A stretch of 64,000 nucleotides of DNA, from NCBI GenBank assembly GCA_037178855.1, contig JASJZC010000001.1, forward strand, positions 5,084,001 through 5,148,000, read 5' to 3'. The translations under genes and the position numbers were made by a program. The number at the start of each line of letters is the position of its first letter. The stretch's first letter is position 1. Below the pieces are notes generated by a model. The model was not told the DNA's origin, did no database searches, and saw only the letters and a list, made by a program, of their open reading frames with translations. The stretch is from Oscheius sp. JU75 (Eukaryota > Nematoda > Chromadorea > Rhabditida > Rhabditidae). Below, piece by piece: positions 24,601-36,699 of the stretch.

Positions 24601-25127
24601 GGATGACTCTGGGGTCTGACTTCGACCCTCGTAATCTGTGGCGAATTGCTGATCGGCGCCACGTGATTATTGTGTAGATGATGATGATGCGACCCGACAG
24701 ACCAGTTCAAGCTATTTTCCGGAAGAGGTTGTGGTTTGGCCGTCGAGAAGATCGGACTATCCTTGGGAGGCGAAGGTTTTCTCTCCACCTTGACCGTCTG
24801 AGGAGTCTGCTGCTGTTGTCTGATTCTGGCCATTGGCGGCACATTCTGATAGTTTCCAGTCTCTGGAGCAGATGGAGATCTCTGGGAGAGAGGCATTCTT
24901 CTAGGCTCCGCTTTGCTCACAGGCAGATTCAATGGAAACGGAGCCGGACGTTGAACTCTGGGTGTCTGAGCATAAATGTTCTCCATTCCGTAGGGAGAAC
25001 GCTGGCTCATGACGGGGCTACCACGATAATAGGTCGTTACTCCTTGCCAATCCTCACTCTTATTCCAGTAGTCCAAAGAGTTTCTCGGTCCTATCTGTCT
25101 CTGATGGACCCCATTGGCATACGTCAT
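21623..25127 (-). CDS. SCP-type RNA polymerase II CTD phosphatase, two N-termini
   Basis: The catalytic domain has [69 protein letters not shown] and [15 protein letters not shown], the HAD-family signature of small CTD phosphatases, which dephosphorylate Ser5 of the polymerase II tail or other nuclear proteins. Two 5' ends fit. The proximal one starts at 22601 ([12 protein letters not shown]). The distal one starts at 25127 ([20 protein letters not shown]), with exons 24599-25127, 24260-24355 ([20 protein letters not shown]) and 23929-24158, all phase-compatible with the exon ending at 22373. The CCC exon resembles the membrane-anchoring cysteines of vertebrate CTDSP proteins. Its donor is GC rather than GT. 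The distal N-terminus is long, Pro/Ser/Gln/His-rich and probably unstructured. Confidence 0.82.
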
Positions 25128-25129
25128 GA

Positions 25130-28100
25130 CCTCCTACCGGCTGTTCTGCCCGAATTTCTTGGCAGAGAGCAAACAGTCAAAGGGAACTGGTTCTTCGAAT
25201 TGATTGGGGGTCAGGCTGAAAAATATGGATGGAAGCGTTGTTATTCACAGAAAGAGAAAGAACAACTGTCGAAGGAAAAATAAAGGCCGAGAGAGAGAAG
25301 TGTTCAAAAGTTGTGGGCGGGATTAACACACTGCCAGAGACGGCGAAAGTGATCGAGATTCGTGTTTGCATGAACTCTGACTGTGCATTTGGTAGAGTCG
25401 ACTGATCGATTTTCGAGGGACTATCACGAATTCAAAGAGAGACAGGAAAACCATTCAAAACAAGAGTCAATTATCGGGTTCAACTCATCACGTATGAATG
25501 GAACATGCTGTTTGTTCGAATCGTGTGAATTATTGACCGGTGGCGGAAATAAATCATAAGAGAACAAAACCGACCAATAAAGGTTATGAAAGGTGGAACG
25601 CGGGAAACTTGATATCGTGGCAGCTATTCCTCTCAAAAAAAAAAAAACTGGAGTATCACATTTCGAGAAGAGTAATACACTGGAAGAGAAACGGAAAGAA
25701 CTTTTTGTCGCCTAAGGGAAAAGTGATGCTAAATGAATAAACTCCAGAAAAGAGCTGTCTCTTCGAAGAGGAGGAATTCGAAGAGATCGGAGAGAACAAC
25801 TGTCGTAGGAGATGATTGAGATCAGTGCTCCAACAGACTACAGCTTAAGGGTGTTAATCATGGCTTACAACGCGAAACGAAACTTCCTCAAATTGCAATC
25901 GTCGACTGGAATTCGTCTAATTGGGGACTGCCAATTTGCAAGTTTTGAAAATGGTAAGGAACAAGAGAAATGAGTTTATGTTTACGCTGGATTAACTGGT
26001 AAAGAGTGGTTGGTCTCGTTCTGCCATCGCCTCGCCCTCTCGCCTTTCGCGACACAAAAGGCCGCCGGAAGGGCAAACATATAAACGCAAACAAGTGGTT
26101 TCACGGAATCTCTCGCGTGTGGTTTCTGCAAAAAGCAAAGAAGAAAACAGACGAAATTTGATAGGAGAGCAGAATGAAATGAAAGCTCTCCTCCACCAAC
26201 ATTTTTCTTGAACGCTGTGGGATGGGGTGAGAATTGGATTGAATTAGGCTGTGGAAGAGAGTCTGATCAGAAAGTGAGAGAGAGAGGAAGAGGAGTCTTT
26301 TGTTCCTGCCGCCTCTTCACGTGACCACGTCGAATCATCACGAGAATTGGAATGGCTCCAATGATTGCGATACTGACTGGTTGGCACACAGGTAAACAGT
26401 TGGTAATTGTCATGGAGGTCACAGTCAACAGAATCTGGAGAGTTCTGAAGATATGGGACAACTGCTCTCGGAGAAAATTGAATATCCTAGACCTCTAGAC
26501 ACTCGATTCCTCAACAAAACATCTTGTTTTGCCGCTCTCTCGATTTGCCCGAGGGCTAATGTCAATCACGTCAAAAGTACGTGTCGCCAGCTCACATACT
26601 TTCTTTCTGATACTTTTTTGGAGAGCAAGTACCTAGGCTCCGATCTTTAACAATTAGTCAGCAAAAGGGCAAGCTGGGTGGACCAGAAAATAAGTGTAAT
26701 GACGGGCTGAGAGAGATCGAAAAAGAGGTGTAAATGACTGAACTTTCTCGAAAAATTGGCGGACCTAATAGAGCGCAAGGAGGCAATTACGATTAAAGGC
26801 TAAAGAAGCTCCTTTTTTCGAAAAGAGAGGAGGAGGGCGAAGATCAGACACTGCAATTAGGCCCAGTGAATAAACAAAGAAAAGGGTTGGAATTGAGGAG
26901 AAGAGGGGTTGTTTAGGAATATCTTTTGGACATCAAAGCTCGACAGGAAGTTCGGATTGGTGGTTTTTTCAAGAGAGAAGTCTCTTCTCCATTGTTCAGA
27001 TCTATTTGAAGGATCAAAATCTGCTTGGAAGTGGCGGGATTATGCTCTTCGAAAAGCGGGGAAAACGAGTCATTGGACCAATAATCCGCACGCGGGAACA
27101 AATATTCCTTCCGCCTGCCTGTACGCCTCTGGGTCGGATAGCAAAATGGCTGTTTTCCGATGGCAGAAAGAGAGAACAATTGGCTGTGACAATCAGAGAG
27201 TAAACGGACGATTATCAGAGACACCAGTTTGAGAATCGATCACCAAAATGATCTCGTCAATTTTACTCAGTCTTTTGGAAATCGACCAATGCATTGACCA
27301 GTCCCCTCTCTCCTAAAAAAAAGTTCCATCTGTGAAACATGATCCAATCCAATTGAGACACCCGAAAAGAGGCATTTTTTGTCAGAAGCGATCGAAAATG
27401 TGAGAAGAAAAAGAGAGAAAGCAACTGTTTGGAATGTAGACGGGCGTTTCCGGCCAAAGTGGCGTTGAAAACAAAGAGTCCTGTGCTTATGATTTCTGAG
27501 CCTCTTGGATGGCAGGATGATCAAAACAGTCGTTCGGTAACCCATGGAATCTGTGAATCAGTGCAACAGAAGCAGAACTGATACTAATCCAATTAGACAC
27601 TGACAGGGAAGGAGAAAAAAGTGGTTTGACCTACAGGAGACGGAAATTTGTCACTGACATGACAGGGAGTAAGGCGCGATTTGGGAGGAATTTGCCGAGA
27701 AAAAGCGGTCTAGACTCTTGACTATAAATATCTAATCATAATTTGTTTTTCTGCATCTCTCTGAGAGAGAAAGGCCTTGTTTATGGACCATGCTTCTTAT
27801 GGGCGCATTAGCCTCCGAGAGAGTCAAGTAAAAGGGAATATCTAGCCAAATGAGCGAAAAAATCAAAAGCCTTCTTGAAAGTATAGCTACTAGGTGGAGG
27901 TTATAAGCTAGATCTAAATGTAAATTTTGGAGCTACGAACTGGAGCTTTTGAAACAGTCACGTGGATCTGAGTGCTAAAGAATGAAGCGATTAGGATACT
28001 AGCAGGACTGATACCCTTAAAAAAAACAAGTGAAATGAAACGGAATATAGTGAGGAAACACGTGTTTCTGGTGAGCGTGAGCTGCTAATCTACGAGCAGG

Positions 28101-28560
28101 CTGGAAGGTGTGAGAACACACACGCACAGGTTGCCGCACCCGAGCCTGGCGTAATCCGGAGACGGCAAATAGCACATAAAACTGGGTGCTCGTGTCTATT
28201 GCTGCTCGATGACTATATTTTCGTCTGCAACAATGTCATTTAAGCGACTTGCCGACAGACGAGCCGCGTGATGGTTACGCACTGAAGGCCTCAAAACAAC
28301 CGCTGTTTGCTTATGGAAATTTAAGTGCAACAATATTTACGCGAAAGTGCACAGTTTCTGGCTTGGAACGAGTGAAGTAGAGAAAGGGAAAGCGTGACAT
28401 CTTCTCAACTATAGTGATTAAGGAACCATCAGATCACTTCATTACCACTTTCTGACCGAGGGACAACCTAGCTCTGTTAGAGGATACCTCGCTCGGTTAG
28501 AGGTAAAAGTAACGTACTAATGATACTTTCCCTATAATATAGTAGCAACTCTTGCCCAAA
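25130..28560. other. gene-poor, purine-rich on + strand
   Basis: No complete gene is found. The + strand is rich in A and G (GAGAGAGGAAGAGGAG-like tracts), the mirror of the pyrimidine-rich introns of minus-strand genes, so this may be the long 5' intron or leader of the CTD phosphatase gene. One minus-strand stretch at about 26260-26445 after a CTTCAG acceptor is open in two frames (for example NSPDSVDCDLHDNYQL); I cannot decide if it is an exon. A 14-base palindrome GAAACACGTGTTTC (E-box core) lies at 28055-28068. Confidence 0.4.
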
Positions 28561-28570
28561 AAGAAGAGCT

Positions 28571-29109
28571 ACTGCAGTCTGCGCCCAGAAAAAAAGACGT
28601 TTCCTCCGTTACCAATAGCATTTATACCCGATTCTCTGACGATCGATGACGATGATTCGTATTGAAAACGGTCTTTGTCTTCCTTTGTTATGGCGTCTCT
28701 CTCTTTAGAATCCCAATACCAACATGTATGAATATAACACGTCATATGCTTTTTTTTGGCAATTGTAATCGGTACCAGTAGTTTTGATATAAAATATAAA
28801 TATAAAAAAGAACTTACCTTTTTCGTTTTTCTTTTTGTGATGACAGGTTGCCACTGGGATGTAGTCACCGTTAGAGTGATCTTCTTTCTTCACCTAAACT
28901 CAGATTCTCTTTGATCAAACTTTGGACCCCTTATCAACCCAATAGATAGGAACTTTCCGTGTATTTAGGTAGCTTCACCTCTTTACAACCCCGAATAATT
29001 CTGTCCTCGTTCCATGAGGCTAATCCGGCTGTTTCCCACAAACTCAAAAACAGCCCGAGATGAACATAAACAGGACCTCTCTGTTGCCCGGTTATGGCGA
29101 AAATCATCC
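28571..29109 (-). CDS. possible small secreted or peptide-precursor gene
   Basis: Three phase-compatible exons are suggested. The first has an ATG at 29109 right after a GACTTAG acceptor and reads MIFAITGQQRGPVYVHLGLF then ASWNEDRIIRGCKE. The second reads VKKEDHSNGDYIPVATCHHK and ends KNEK at a GTAAG donor. The third reads ERDAITKEDKDRFQYE and ends GNVFFSGRRLQ. The start has a hydrophobic segment that might act as a signal or anchor. The end resembles an amidation site (Gly-Arg-Arg). Other frames are also open in exon 1, and no homologue is recognised, so this may be chance. Confidence 0.3.
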
Positions 29110-29129
29110 TAAGTCAACAAACAGCCCGC

Positions 29130-30200
29130 CTTTTTTGAAGGTACCTGAGTGATGATGCCCTCCAGGGAGTTGGTCATTTGCAGGCTGGATGAGGTCCACT
29201 TCAAAAGTCTTCTTTTCTGTTATTTTTCAGTTTCATTAAAGATTTTGAAGAAAGCTGAAAAAGGAAAGAAAAATGAGTGAAACGAGAGCTCGAAAAACAG
29301 GATTCGGAAGCAAAGGAAGCTGTCAACATGTATGGGTGGGAAATCGGACCAATTATAGGATTTACTTCAAAATAGAAGATGTCTTGTGAGTCATGGTTAC
29401 TCTGAAAATAAAGGCATTCATTCAAAGGAAAAGGTGAAAGACGCTAGCGTGTCATGACATGCCTTTATCAACAAACGTCTCTCCGCTATCTCTCAATTCT
29501 CGTCAACTTTTGATGTCGAGAGAGATCGGCACATCGATAAGGAAATTTCTGAGTAGGGAAAGCATAATGTAAACAATGATATTGTTCAGTTTTTCCAAGA
29601 AAAACAACAAAAAACTTCCTGGAGACACCCATTTTCGGAAAAGAAAACTTGGTGGAGACGATGCCGACTGCCGATAACAGCCTATCGCCAGACCCCTACT
29701 ATTGACCGATTGCGCGAAAAAAGAAGGGAAGACGAGAAGGTACGGGAAAGGAGGCAGAAAAAAAGGAGAGATGTGGAGAGAAGGGACGGATTGAATGTCC
29801 TTTCGAAATAAGAAAAACATTGGAGTCTTCCGTGAAAGTATTCAAAGAGATCGGGAGAAGGTTCTGGAACAGGTTTGGTACCAAAACAAGATCTGTTTGA
29901 TGAATGGCAGCCAGAAAAGGGAGGTTTGGGTAAAGTCGATGAGGAATCAAGATAGATTGCAACAAAGAGGAGACAATAAAACAGCGTCGAATGAGTCCGC
30001 CGACGCTTCGTACACTACAACATTTGCTCTGTTCCGTATGATTTTCGGTTATTTTGAACTTTGCCGACAGTTGACAGATTCTGATGGAACACTCGATGCC
30101 GCCGAAAAATGGCTGGAAACCAAAGAGCGGTAAACAAAGTCATCGGTACTTTTATTGGCTTTGCCTAATAGTCACAGAGTTCAACCAACTTCGTGTAACT
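29130..30200. other. no gene seen
   Basis: Purine-rich + strand DNA continuing the preceding stretch. A 112-codon + strand ORF at 29795-30133 has no domain and sits in A/G-rich DNA; I do not accept it as a gene. Confidence 0.4.
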
Positions 30201-30204
30201 AGGT

Positions 30205-30413
30205 GCTGTACCAGCTTCGCTGTCCCTTAGTCTTGGCTTAGCATTAACAACAGGTGACTGCGCCGCTTCTCCAGTAGCCTAAGATCCCAAGTTTCCTCAA
30301 AAGTTGACTTGTCAACTTAATTCTTGGCATGTCATGACTTGCCAGCTTTTTGCTTCTGGTGACGCACAAATGGACGAACAGACGGACATCAATGCACTTT
30401 AGTAGTAGAGAGA
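30205..30413 (+). repeat. dispersed repeat, copy B
   Basis: It shares with copy E the series CAGCTTCGC, TTAGTCTTG, CGCTTCTCCA, TTGTCAACT and GACATG/GGCATG, then GACTTGCCAGCTTTTT, and with copy D the series GGTGACGCAC, GGACGGA-like units and TTTAGTAGTAGAGA at the end. Copy C1 follows directly in the opposite orientation. Confidence 0.75.
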
Positions 30414-30431
30414 TAGGATTCCAAAGCAAGT

Positions 30432-30625
30432 GTCTTTCTTTACTAAAGCGCAATGGTGTCCGTTCGTCGATCGGTCTGTCTGTCTGTCATGGTGCCCGCA
30501 CAATTGCCTGTCAACACTAATACCCAATAACGCTGACAAGTCAATTCATGTCAAGAAACAAGGGGACAGGCCAGTTGTGGAGGAAACTGCTACTAGAGAA
30601 GCGTCTGTGCCAATATCAAAGTGCT
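30432..30625 (-). repeat. dispersed repeat, copy C1 (inverted)
   Basis: Reverse complement matches copy A closely: TTGACATGAATTGACTTG, GGGTATTAGTGTTGACAGG, CAATTGTGCGGGCACCATGA, then a GACAGACAGACAG tract and CTTTAGTAAAGAAAGA. B and C1 meet tail to tail. Confidence 0.8.
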
Positions 30626-30704
30626 GCGAAGCTGTGTCGGCACCGACACCATTTTTCTCTACTGAACTCTTGCCAAAAGCAAACATTTCTATGTCGAAAT
30701 TCAA

Positions 30705-30842
30705 AATTAACTTGCAAACTTTTAGCAATAACAAGCAAAGAATAGTTTATCGCTTCTGGTTCGTGGCCTTGGACAAACAAACAGACAAACAAAGAAATAT
30801 AGTCCGCCACAGAAACCATCTCGCTTTAGATAGTAGAGATTC
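30705..30842 (+). repeat. dispersed repeat, copy C2
   Basis: It shares with copy D ACTTGC, TTAGCAATAAC, TTCTGGTTCGTGG-type text and the end motif TTTAGATAGTAGAGAT (TTTAGTAGTAGAGA in D). It is more diverged than A and C1, with GACAAACAAACAGACAAAC in the middle. Confidence 0.6.
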
Positions 30843-30899
30843 TGCTACAAAACGCTGTATTTAGGTGCATAGTTTTTATTGACTGCAGAAAGTGTTTGC

Positions 30900-33800
30900 T
30901 TCTGGGACAAGTTGTGAATGTCCTACGTGTATCACAAAGAGATAGAAATCCTTGGGTTTACCAAAATGGGTTCGGTCAACAGGAAATACGTGAGAGGGTC
31001 AATGACCCGCGGAGAAGGAATACCTATTTCGGGTTCTTCCGGTCCCCAAAATAGGACGACGAGTTCTTTGAATCTTCAAATATTCATGGGCCCTCGGAAG
31101 GAAGGGGAGAAATTAGAAACTATACTGATATCGGACATTTCAACGCCCCGAAGAGCGAGATTGGTGGCTGTTTTGGTGTAACAAAATGATGCTCTTAGAC
31201 GGAATCCGACAAAATAAATGACCGCAGATACGAGTCTTCCTGGTCTTCTTGGAAATGGCAAAAGTGTTCTCAGGAAGAAGGAAGTCTGTGTGTGCAGGCG
31301 CGGAGTGGGCTCACGCCGGACGCAATCTAAACAGAACCGGGACCGGGAGAGCCTTCTGGCCATGCGACAGGTGACGAAGACTCTCTTTGCTCTCTTGCAA
31401 ATGTTACCGGCCACAACTGACTCATAGCTATGATGTCTTGACCGTTATATGATGTTTGGATGAGTCTTCCTATTTCAATAAAGAGTCAAGAGACACTCTC
31501 TGAACTAAAGCAGTTTTAACAGTTACGTGTTATACCTTTGTACTTTTTGTATCAGAGATGTTACTAAGTTGTGATGGACTAAAACGAAAGAGATCAGCTG
31601 GCAAGCGAAAGGAGCATCGATCACGCAGGAACAGCCGCACTAACACAAAAAGTTTCCGCTCATGGGGGAGAAAGCCGAACAGGAGCCACGTGAGAGATGA
31701 GAATACAACCTAAGAAAAGGACATGAACCACTCGACAAAATTACGTAAACAGACTATGGCGATAAAAACGGATAGGGGGTGCGAAAACACAAACTGGATC
31801 AAGATGATCCTGTCATGGTCAGTGCTGGTCGCGATTAATCACTCTCTTTCGGAGAGACCAGCTGATAGTCAATCTTCTGAACATGAAAAGAAAGAAGAGC
31901 AGGGATTAAATGGCGCAACCCGAGGGTTTGTGACTTCCTTATTATTGCCAGAAGGGGAAAAAAAGTCACATAAGTTTTGCACTAACACATGGCTACTAAA
32001 TACTAAGAACTGGGCACCAAGCTGGACCCAGTGGAGCATGGAAAAGGTTGTATGATGGAGGGAGCAAGAATCGCTGTCCGTAAACTGAACAACACGATTT
32101 TTTTTAGAAGTTCGAAAGGCTGTTGACATAAGATTTGTAACGACATCTTAAAGTGGAAACAAGGTGTTCATTAAGAGAATGACAAAAATCTGAACAATTT
32201 GTTCCGAATTTGATTGTCATTACAGTTGACAACGAGGAAAGGGAATCGTCTTGTTCTCGGCAATGAGCGGTTGGCGGCCGTGACAAAAGAGACAAAAGTG
32301 TAAATTACAGTTCCTGAACAGAATTGTGGAACCTTTGGTGACTGTCATCCGAGATAAGGCTGTGGGACAAACAGGACCAAAGGAGAAAAGGCGCACATTG
32401 CTGAACTGATAGTGGGCTAAAAGTGTCCTCAAAACAAGGACTTGGAAAAAGTTTTCTCCAAAGAAATACAAATCTTACCGATTTTAGTGCCTGTTTTGAT
32501 CAATCAGGAAATGAAATATCAACAAGATGAAGGGAGAAAATAGGAAGGTCATTCAAACACGGAAGGGTTGTTTTCGAGACAAAAAGGAAGAGAATGTAGT
32601 TCAAGGACTGGAGAAGAATTTTAAACTTTTGGGGGTAAACTAACCAGCTGAGCAAACAATTGCAGAATTGTGGAACAGATCTGACGTGAGCAGTCACAAT
32701 GGAAAAATGAGATTCCAGAAAAAGCCTCCAACGTCATACTTTCTGGTACCCCACAGTGGGGAAGAGTCCGTCTGCAATGGGTAGAGGGATAACCAAAAAT
32801 GGTTGGACCAAGAGGAATCGATTATTTTCACGCGCCTCGATCATGAAGGTGAATCACAATAGACATGCGCTCGGAGGGGCTGGTCTCTCTCTCTCACTCT
32901 TGAACTTTGGAGGACGAGAGGAACAACTTGACAAATAGTCTGCGGAACACCACCCATTGGAACTTTATTACAACTTTAATGTTTCAAAGGGCTCTATAAA
33001 ATAAAAAATAAAGGACAATACTCGACAAGATGGCTCAGAGATCTTTCTCAGATAGAGAAATATTATGGGAGAAATTAAATAGAGAACAGGAAGAGATTAG
33101 AAGGAAAATAAGAGGCCATTTTCCCAAGGTCTGTTGCAATTCGACTCCCATTCACTTCTCTCCCAGTTTTTTTTCGCGGTAAACCGATTGCGTGCTGGGT
33201 AAATAGAGAAAAATTATTTGAACAAGGTTTGTAGAGGAATTCCGAGAGAACAATAGAAGGAATCTCGTGTCTCCAGGGGCAACGTCAAAATATTTCCCGA
33301 TTGGTCTCTCAGAAGCCAGTCTGTGACATTTGAGAACGGCGGGAGGGAAGAAGAAATATGGCAATAACAGAAGAACATTGGTTTTGTCTAGGAAAAAGAG
33401 TTCACGTCGTGAATACCTGATTGCAATTCTAGTGATGTTATATCCGGGCTGGGCGCTGCTGACGACGAAAACATGGTACTGGTAGCGGCCGAATCAACAA
33501 TGCTAATATTCATTTGATCACACCGTGACAGAGAAAATTAGAGGGAGGAATAGTGTCAAAACTTGACAAGGGGCTCCCCATAGAAAAAGAGCGTAAACAA
33601 ACATGAAGAACGTCCTAATTGACACTGTTTGGCAGCCACTTTGACCTTTCGTGTCTATATTTCGTGATGTTTGAAAAGGAATCCTAGTGCCCCATTTAGG
33701 AAGACTTTTGTCTCCAAATTGAGGAAGTGACTCTGAAAGAAAGAAGCACGTGTCCACTCTCGGAGCGAAAAAAGGCCTGCCTTCGAGTCCCCTAAGACCT

Positions 33801-34200
33801 CCTCCAGAAGGCAAAGAACGCCGAAAGGACTCTTATCAGAAGATTGCGCGCTTGTTCTATCTAATAGAGGCAGGCGAATTTTAGGTTCAATTAATGGCTA
33901 AAAAGAAAGCGAAGAACTCAAAAGATTTGGAAAAGAGTAAAGGTCAAAAATAAGGAGGAAAGGTGTTAATTTGTTTAGCACTCGTTCCCTATCTGGCACT
34001 CAAACATATATGTAAGCAAGCTCTGCGTCTCTTACTCCCGCCCTTCGCTCTTTTCAAGCACGGCAGACGGCTGAAACAGCTGTCTGCGGGCTGGGAAAAG
34101 GTCCATGTGCTCTACGCCCGTAATTAGACACAGCGCCAAGGTAGCTATTTGAAATCGACAGCTGAATACGAGAGAGGTCTCAGAGACACCGTCTACTCTT
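30900..34200. other. gene-poor, no supported gene
   Basis: No exon series is convincing on either strand. The + strand stays purine-rich to about 33 kb, then balance returns. A short hairpin GCAGACGGCTG/CAGCTGTCTGC is at about 34063-34087. Open frames here are below 115 codons and show no domain. Confidence 0.45.
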
Positions 34201-34204
34201 CAAT

Positions 34205-34399
34205 ATGAAAATTTTCACTCTTTACTTTCACTTGTTGATAATTTGTCTGGAAAGAGCAATAATGTTGACAAACTACAAAATCAGAAAACCGATCGAATGG
34301 TTCGTTGAGGACAAGCAGATAAGACGCCATTTCCTCGATCAAGGAATCAAGTTACAATTTGCAGGTGTTTGTTGGGAACCAAAAGACGCTACAAACTAA
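34205..34399 (+). CDS. possible tiny secreted protein
   Basis: A 64-codon ORF begins with a signal-peptide-like run (MKIFTLYFHLLIICLERAIM) and has one Cys near its end. It has no intron, no recognised domain and no clear poly(A) signal. It stands 220 bases before the lectin at 34619. It may be chance. Confidence 0.2.
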   Translation: MKIFTLYFHLLIICLERAIMLTNYKIRKPIEWFVEDKQIRRHFLDQGIKLQFAGVCWEPKDATN

Positions 34400-34618
34400 A
34401 CTCTGAGACAACAGTAGTATCAAGCATGGAATACTGACTGTGCAAACTGCAATATTTACATTGAACCAACATCTAAAACACTTCACTCAGAAACTACAAT
34501 CACCCTACACTTGCCATTTTTATCTTTGAACCGAGCCCTGTTATCGGCCGAAGGAGTCTGCGATTCCGCACATGGCTTCCCTATAAATCTAGAAACTGAT
34601 CTTGACCCCACCCTCTTC

Positions 34619-35697
34619 ATGAAGATGCTCCGACTGGTCGTTCTGCTTTCCTTCACATCTTTCGTGTTTTGTTCTTGTCCTACGGGAACAGCCTATGAGA
34701 GTACTTTCAACAAATGTTATGCTTACGTCTCCAATCCGACTGGATATCTTGTGGCTGAGGAGTACTGTATATCTCTGGGTGGTCATCTGGTTTCCATCGA
34801 CAGCGCTTTCGAGAACACCTATCTGGTCGGATTCGCAGCTGGAGCACAGAGCCATTGGATCGGACTGAACTATCTAATGTACCCGAGCTGGTTCTGGTCC
34901 GACAATTCGACTTCGCAGTTCCGAGCTTGGGGTGCTAGTTCCCCGGCTGATATCAGTGTCTACCAGTGTGCTGCTGTGAGCCATGCCACAAACTACTGGA
35001 CGTGAATATGTTTGGGTTCTAATTGGAGCATTCTATCTTCAGAAAGGAGCTCTGCAGTAGTCCTAGACCCTTTGTTTGTGCTGTGAAACCGACCAATATT
35101 ACTCCAGCCTCCACTCCCGCTCCGACCAATTGCCGTAAGTTACCCCATTTTCGGAGAGACAGAATTCCATTTCAGACAGTGTCTCATGTCCCAGTGACTA
35201 CACGATTTTCCAAGGAAACTGCAAATGCTTCAAGGTAGTTTTTAGGAACAGCCTAACAATTGAGAAGTTTAGTTTATAGAAAAGGAAATGAACCATACTT
35301 TTGCTACAAACTATTGTCAGAAAGACGTCGCCAATCTGGCCAAAGTCGAATCAGCCGAAGTCAACAAGTTCTTGTTGAAGCTTTCGCATAAGGGCGAAGG
35401 CTTCCCAATGATTGGACTCATGTGTCCAAGCAGCAAGCCCAGTCAATGCGTCTGGCCCGATGGAACTTATTTGACTGGTTACAGTAATTTCGCACCGCGT
35501 AATCTCTTTCATTCAACTCAAAACTTCCGTATTTCTCAGAGTTTCCAAGCGGCTATGTTCCAGTGACTGTGCTCCACGACGGCGATGGTCTCTGGATGAC
35601 GGTCAGTGAATACGAAAATTCTTCATTTTTCTGTGAGAAAGGTGAGTTGGTTTGTGTTCAACAGATAGTTGTCATTTCAGATGCAGTTCCCAACTAA
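34619..35697 (+). CDS. secreted C-type lectin, two CTLDs (intact)
   Basis: A signal peptide (MKMLRLVVLLSFTSFVFCSC) precedes CTLD 1 (KCYAYVSNPTGYLVAEEYC, GGHLVSIDSAFENTYLVG, HWIGLNYL, WFWSDNSTS, YQCAAV). A Thr/Pro/Ala linker (TPASTPAPTNC) leads to CTLD 2 (CPSDYTIFQGNCKCFK, TNYCQKDVANLAKVESAEVN, GLMCPSSK, WPDGTYLTGYSNF, GLWMT, SFFCEK). No EPN/QPD motif is seen. Six introns all keep phase; the last joins FFCEK to DAVPN and the stop at 35695-35697. The protein is likely exported to the gut lumen or pseudocoelom. TATAAAT stands at 34582 and GATA-like sites (TTATC) lie within 60 bases upstream. Paralogue of the lectin at 378-1470. Confidence 0.9.
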
Positions 35698-36053
35698 TCG
35701 GGCGTCTTGGAAACACTTTGGTCTTTCACTTCAAGTAAACCATTTTTATTGATGTACACTTTAAACTGAAACATGCTGACAATGCATGACAGGAAGACCG
35801 TTTGACAGATTATACGGGTATCAGTTGACTAAGAGAAGATAGAAACAGTTCATGCCCATTGTGCAAAAACACCGAGACGCAACATGGTTTGGCGGGCCAG
35901 GTCGCTTCCTCTCCTCTTCTACCCAGGTCACGTTGCACGTTTTTCCAAGTACTACCCGAACCAATTCTTTCGCATTGACTCTGTCACCCATTCTTCGAGC
36001 AGTCTACCAAAAAACGACACTTTTACACTGACTCTCTCATCCTTTTCTTTTGC

Positions 36054-36083
36054 CTCGAGACTAGGATCTGGGCTAGTCTCGAG
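36054..36083. repeat. short perfect inverted repeat
   Basis: CTCGAGACTAG (36054-36064) and its exact reverse complement CTAGTCTCGAG (36073-36083) flank an 8-base loop. No gene is nearby; function unknown. Confidence 0.7.
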
Positions 36084-36451
36084 CAACACAGATCTGAACA
36101 CTCTCAGTCTTTAGCTCGAGGGCCAAGTCGGGCTTTTGAAAATCGAGTATTAGAGACTGAGGGTGGTGTCTTGAGATTGGAGACTTGGCGTGTCTTAAAA
36201 CAAGTAGTCTACCCGAAATTTTACTCCAAATGGTCTCTTCTGCGCTTTTTCCGCGTAGCTGAAGTTCGGAAGAGTCTACGAATCGTGAAGTCAGCCGTTC
36301 AAGTGACAACAATGAGACTGAACGAAGCAAAAAAAAACGCATTAAGCCGAATCGTATCATGAGTCAAGTGATGAAGTAGCAGCCACTGACGATCGTTCAA
36401 TTCAATGGACACTGGTCAGAAAAATCGGCAGAAAAGAAAAAGCTGGAGCTA

Positions 36452-36683
36452 TGGATACAGCTGAAAGTCTCGAGGTTAGTTTTTAGCTGGTACATTTTTG
36501 CGATGGTCTTTCTTAGGTGGCCTACTTTTCTGTTTCTTGACAGGTTTTGAACTGTCAAGTTTCAAAGAAAATCCAGAGTAGCGTGACCCATCTATTTCCC
36601 AAAAATCGGCTTGGACGTTTCGACAATGTCTGGCTCATTTTTCGTGCTTCAGTTCAATATAGCTTTTGGACATTCTGAGACAG
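36452..36683 (+). CDS. possible small gene or gene fragment
   Basis: MDTAESLE ends at a GTTAGT donor. After a TTGACAG acceptor in the same phase, VLNCQVSKKIQSSVTHLF and NRLGRFDNVWLIFR follow, up to a stop. About 53 residues in total. No domain is recognised. This may be chance. Confidence 0.22.
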
Positions 36684-36699
36684 CCGTTGGAGCTAGTGC

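Noticed and set aside
29795-30133. 112-codon + strand ORF
   Set aside because: It lies in purine-rich DNA that opens reading frames by composition; no domain is seen.
30432-30520. CRISPR-like or satellite array of GTCTGTCTG units
   Set aside because: The unit is a short tract inside a dispersed repeat and the genome is eukaryotic.
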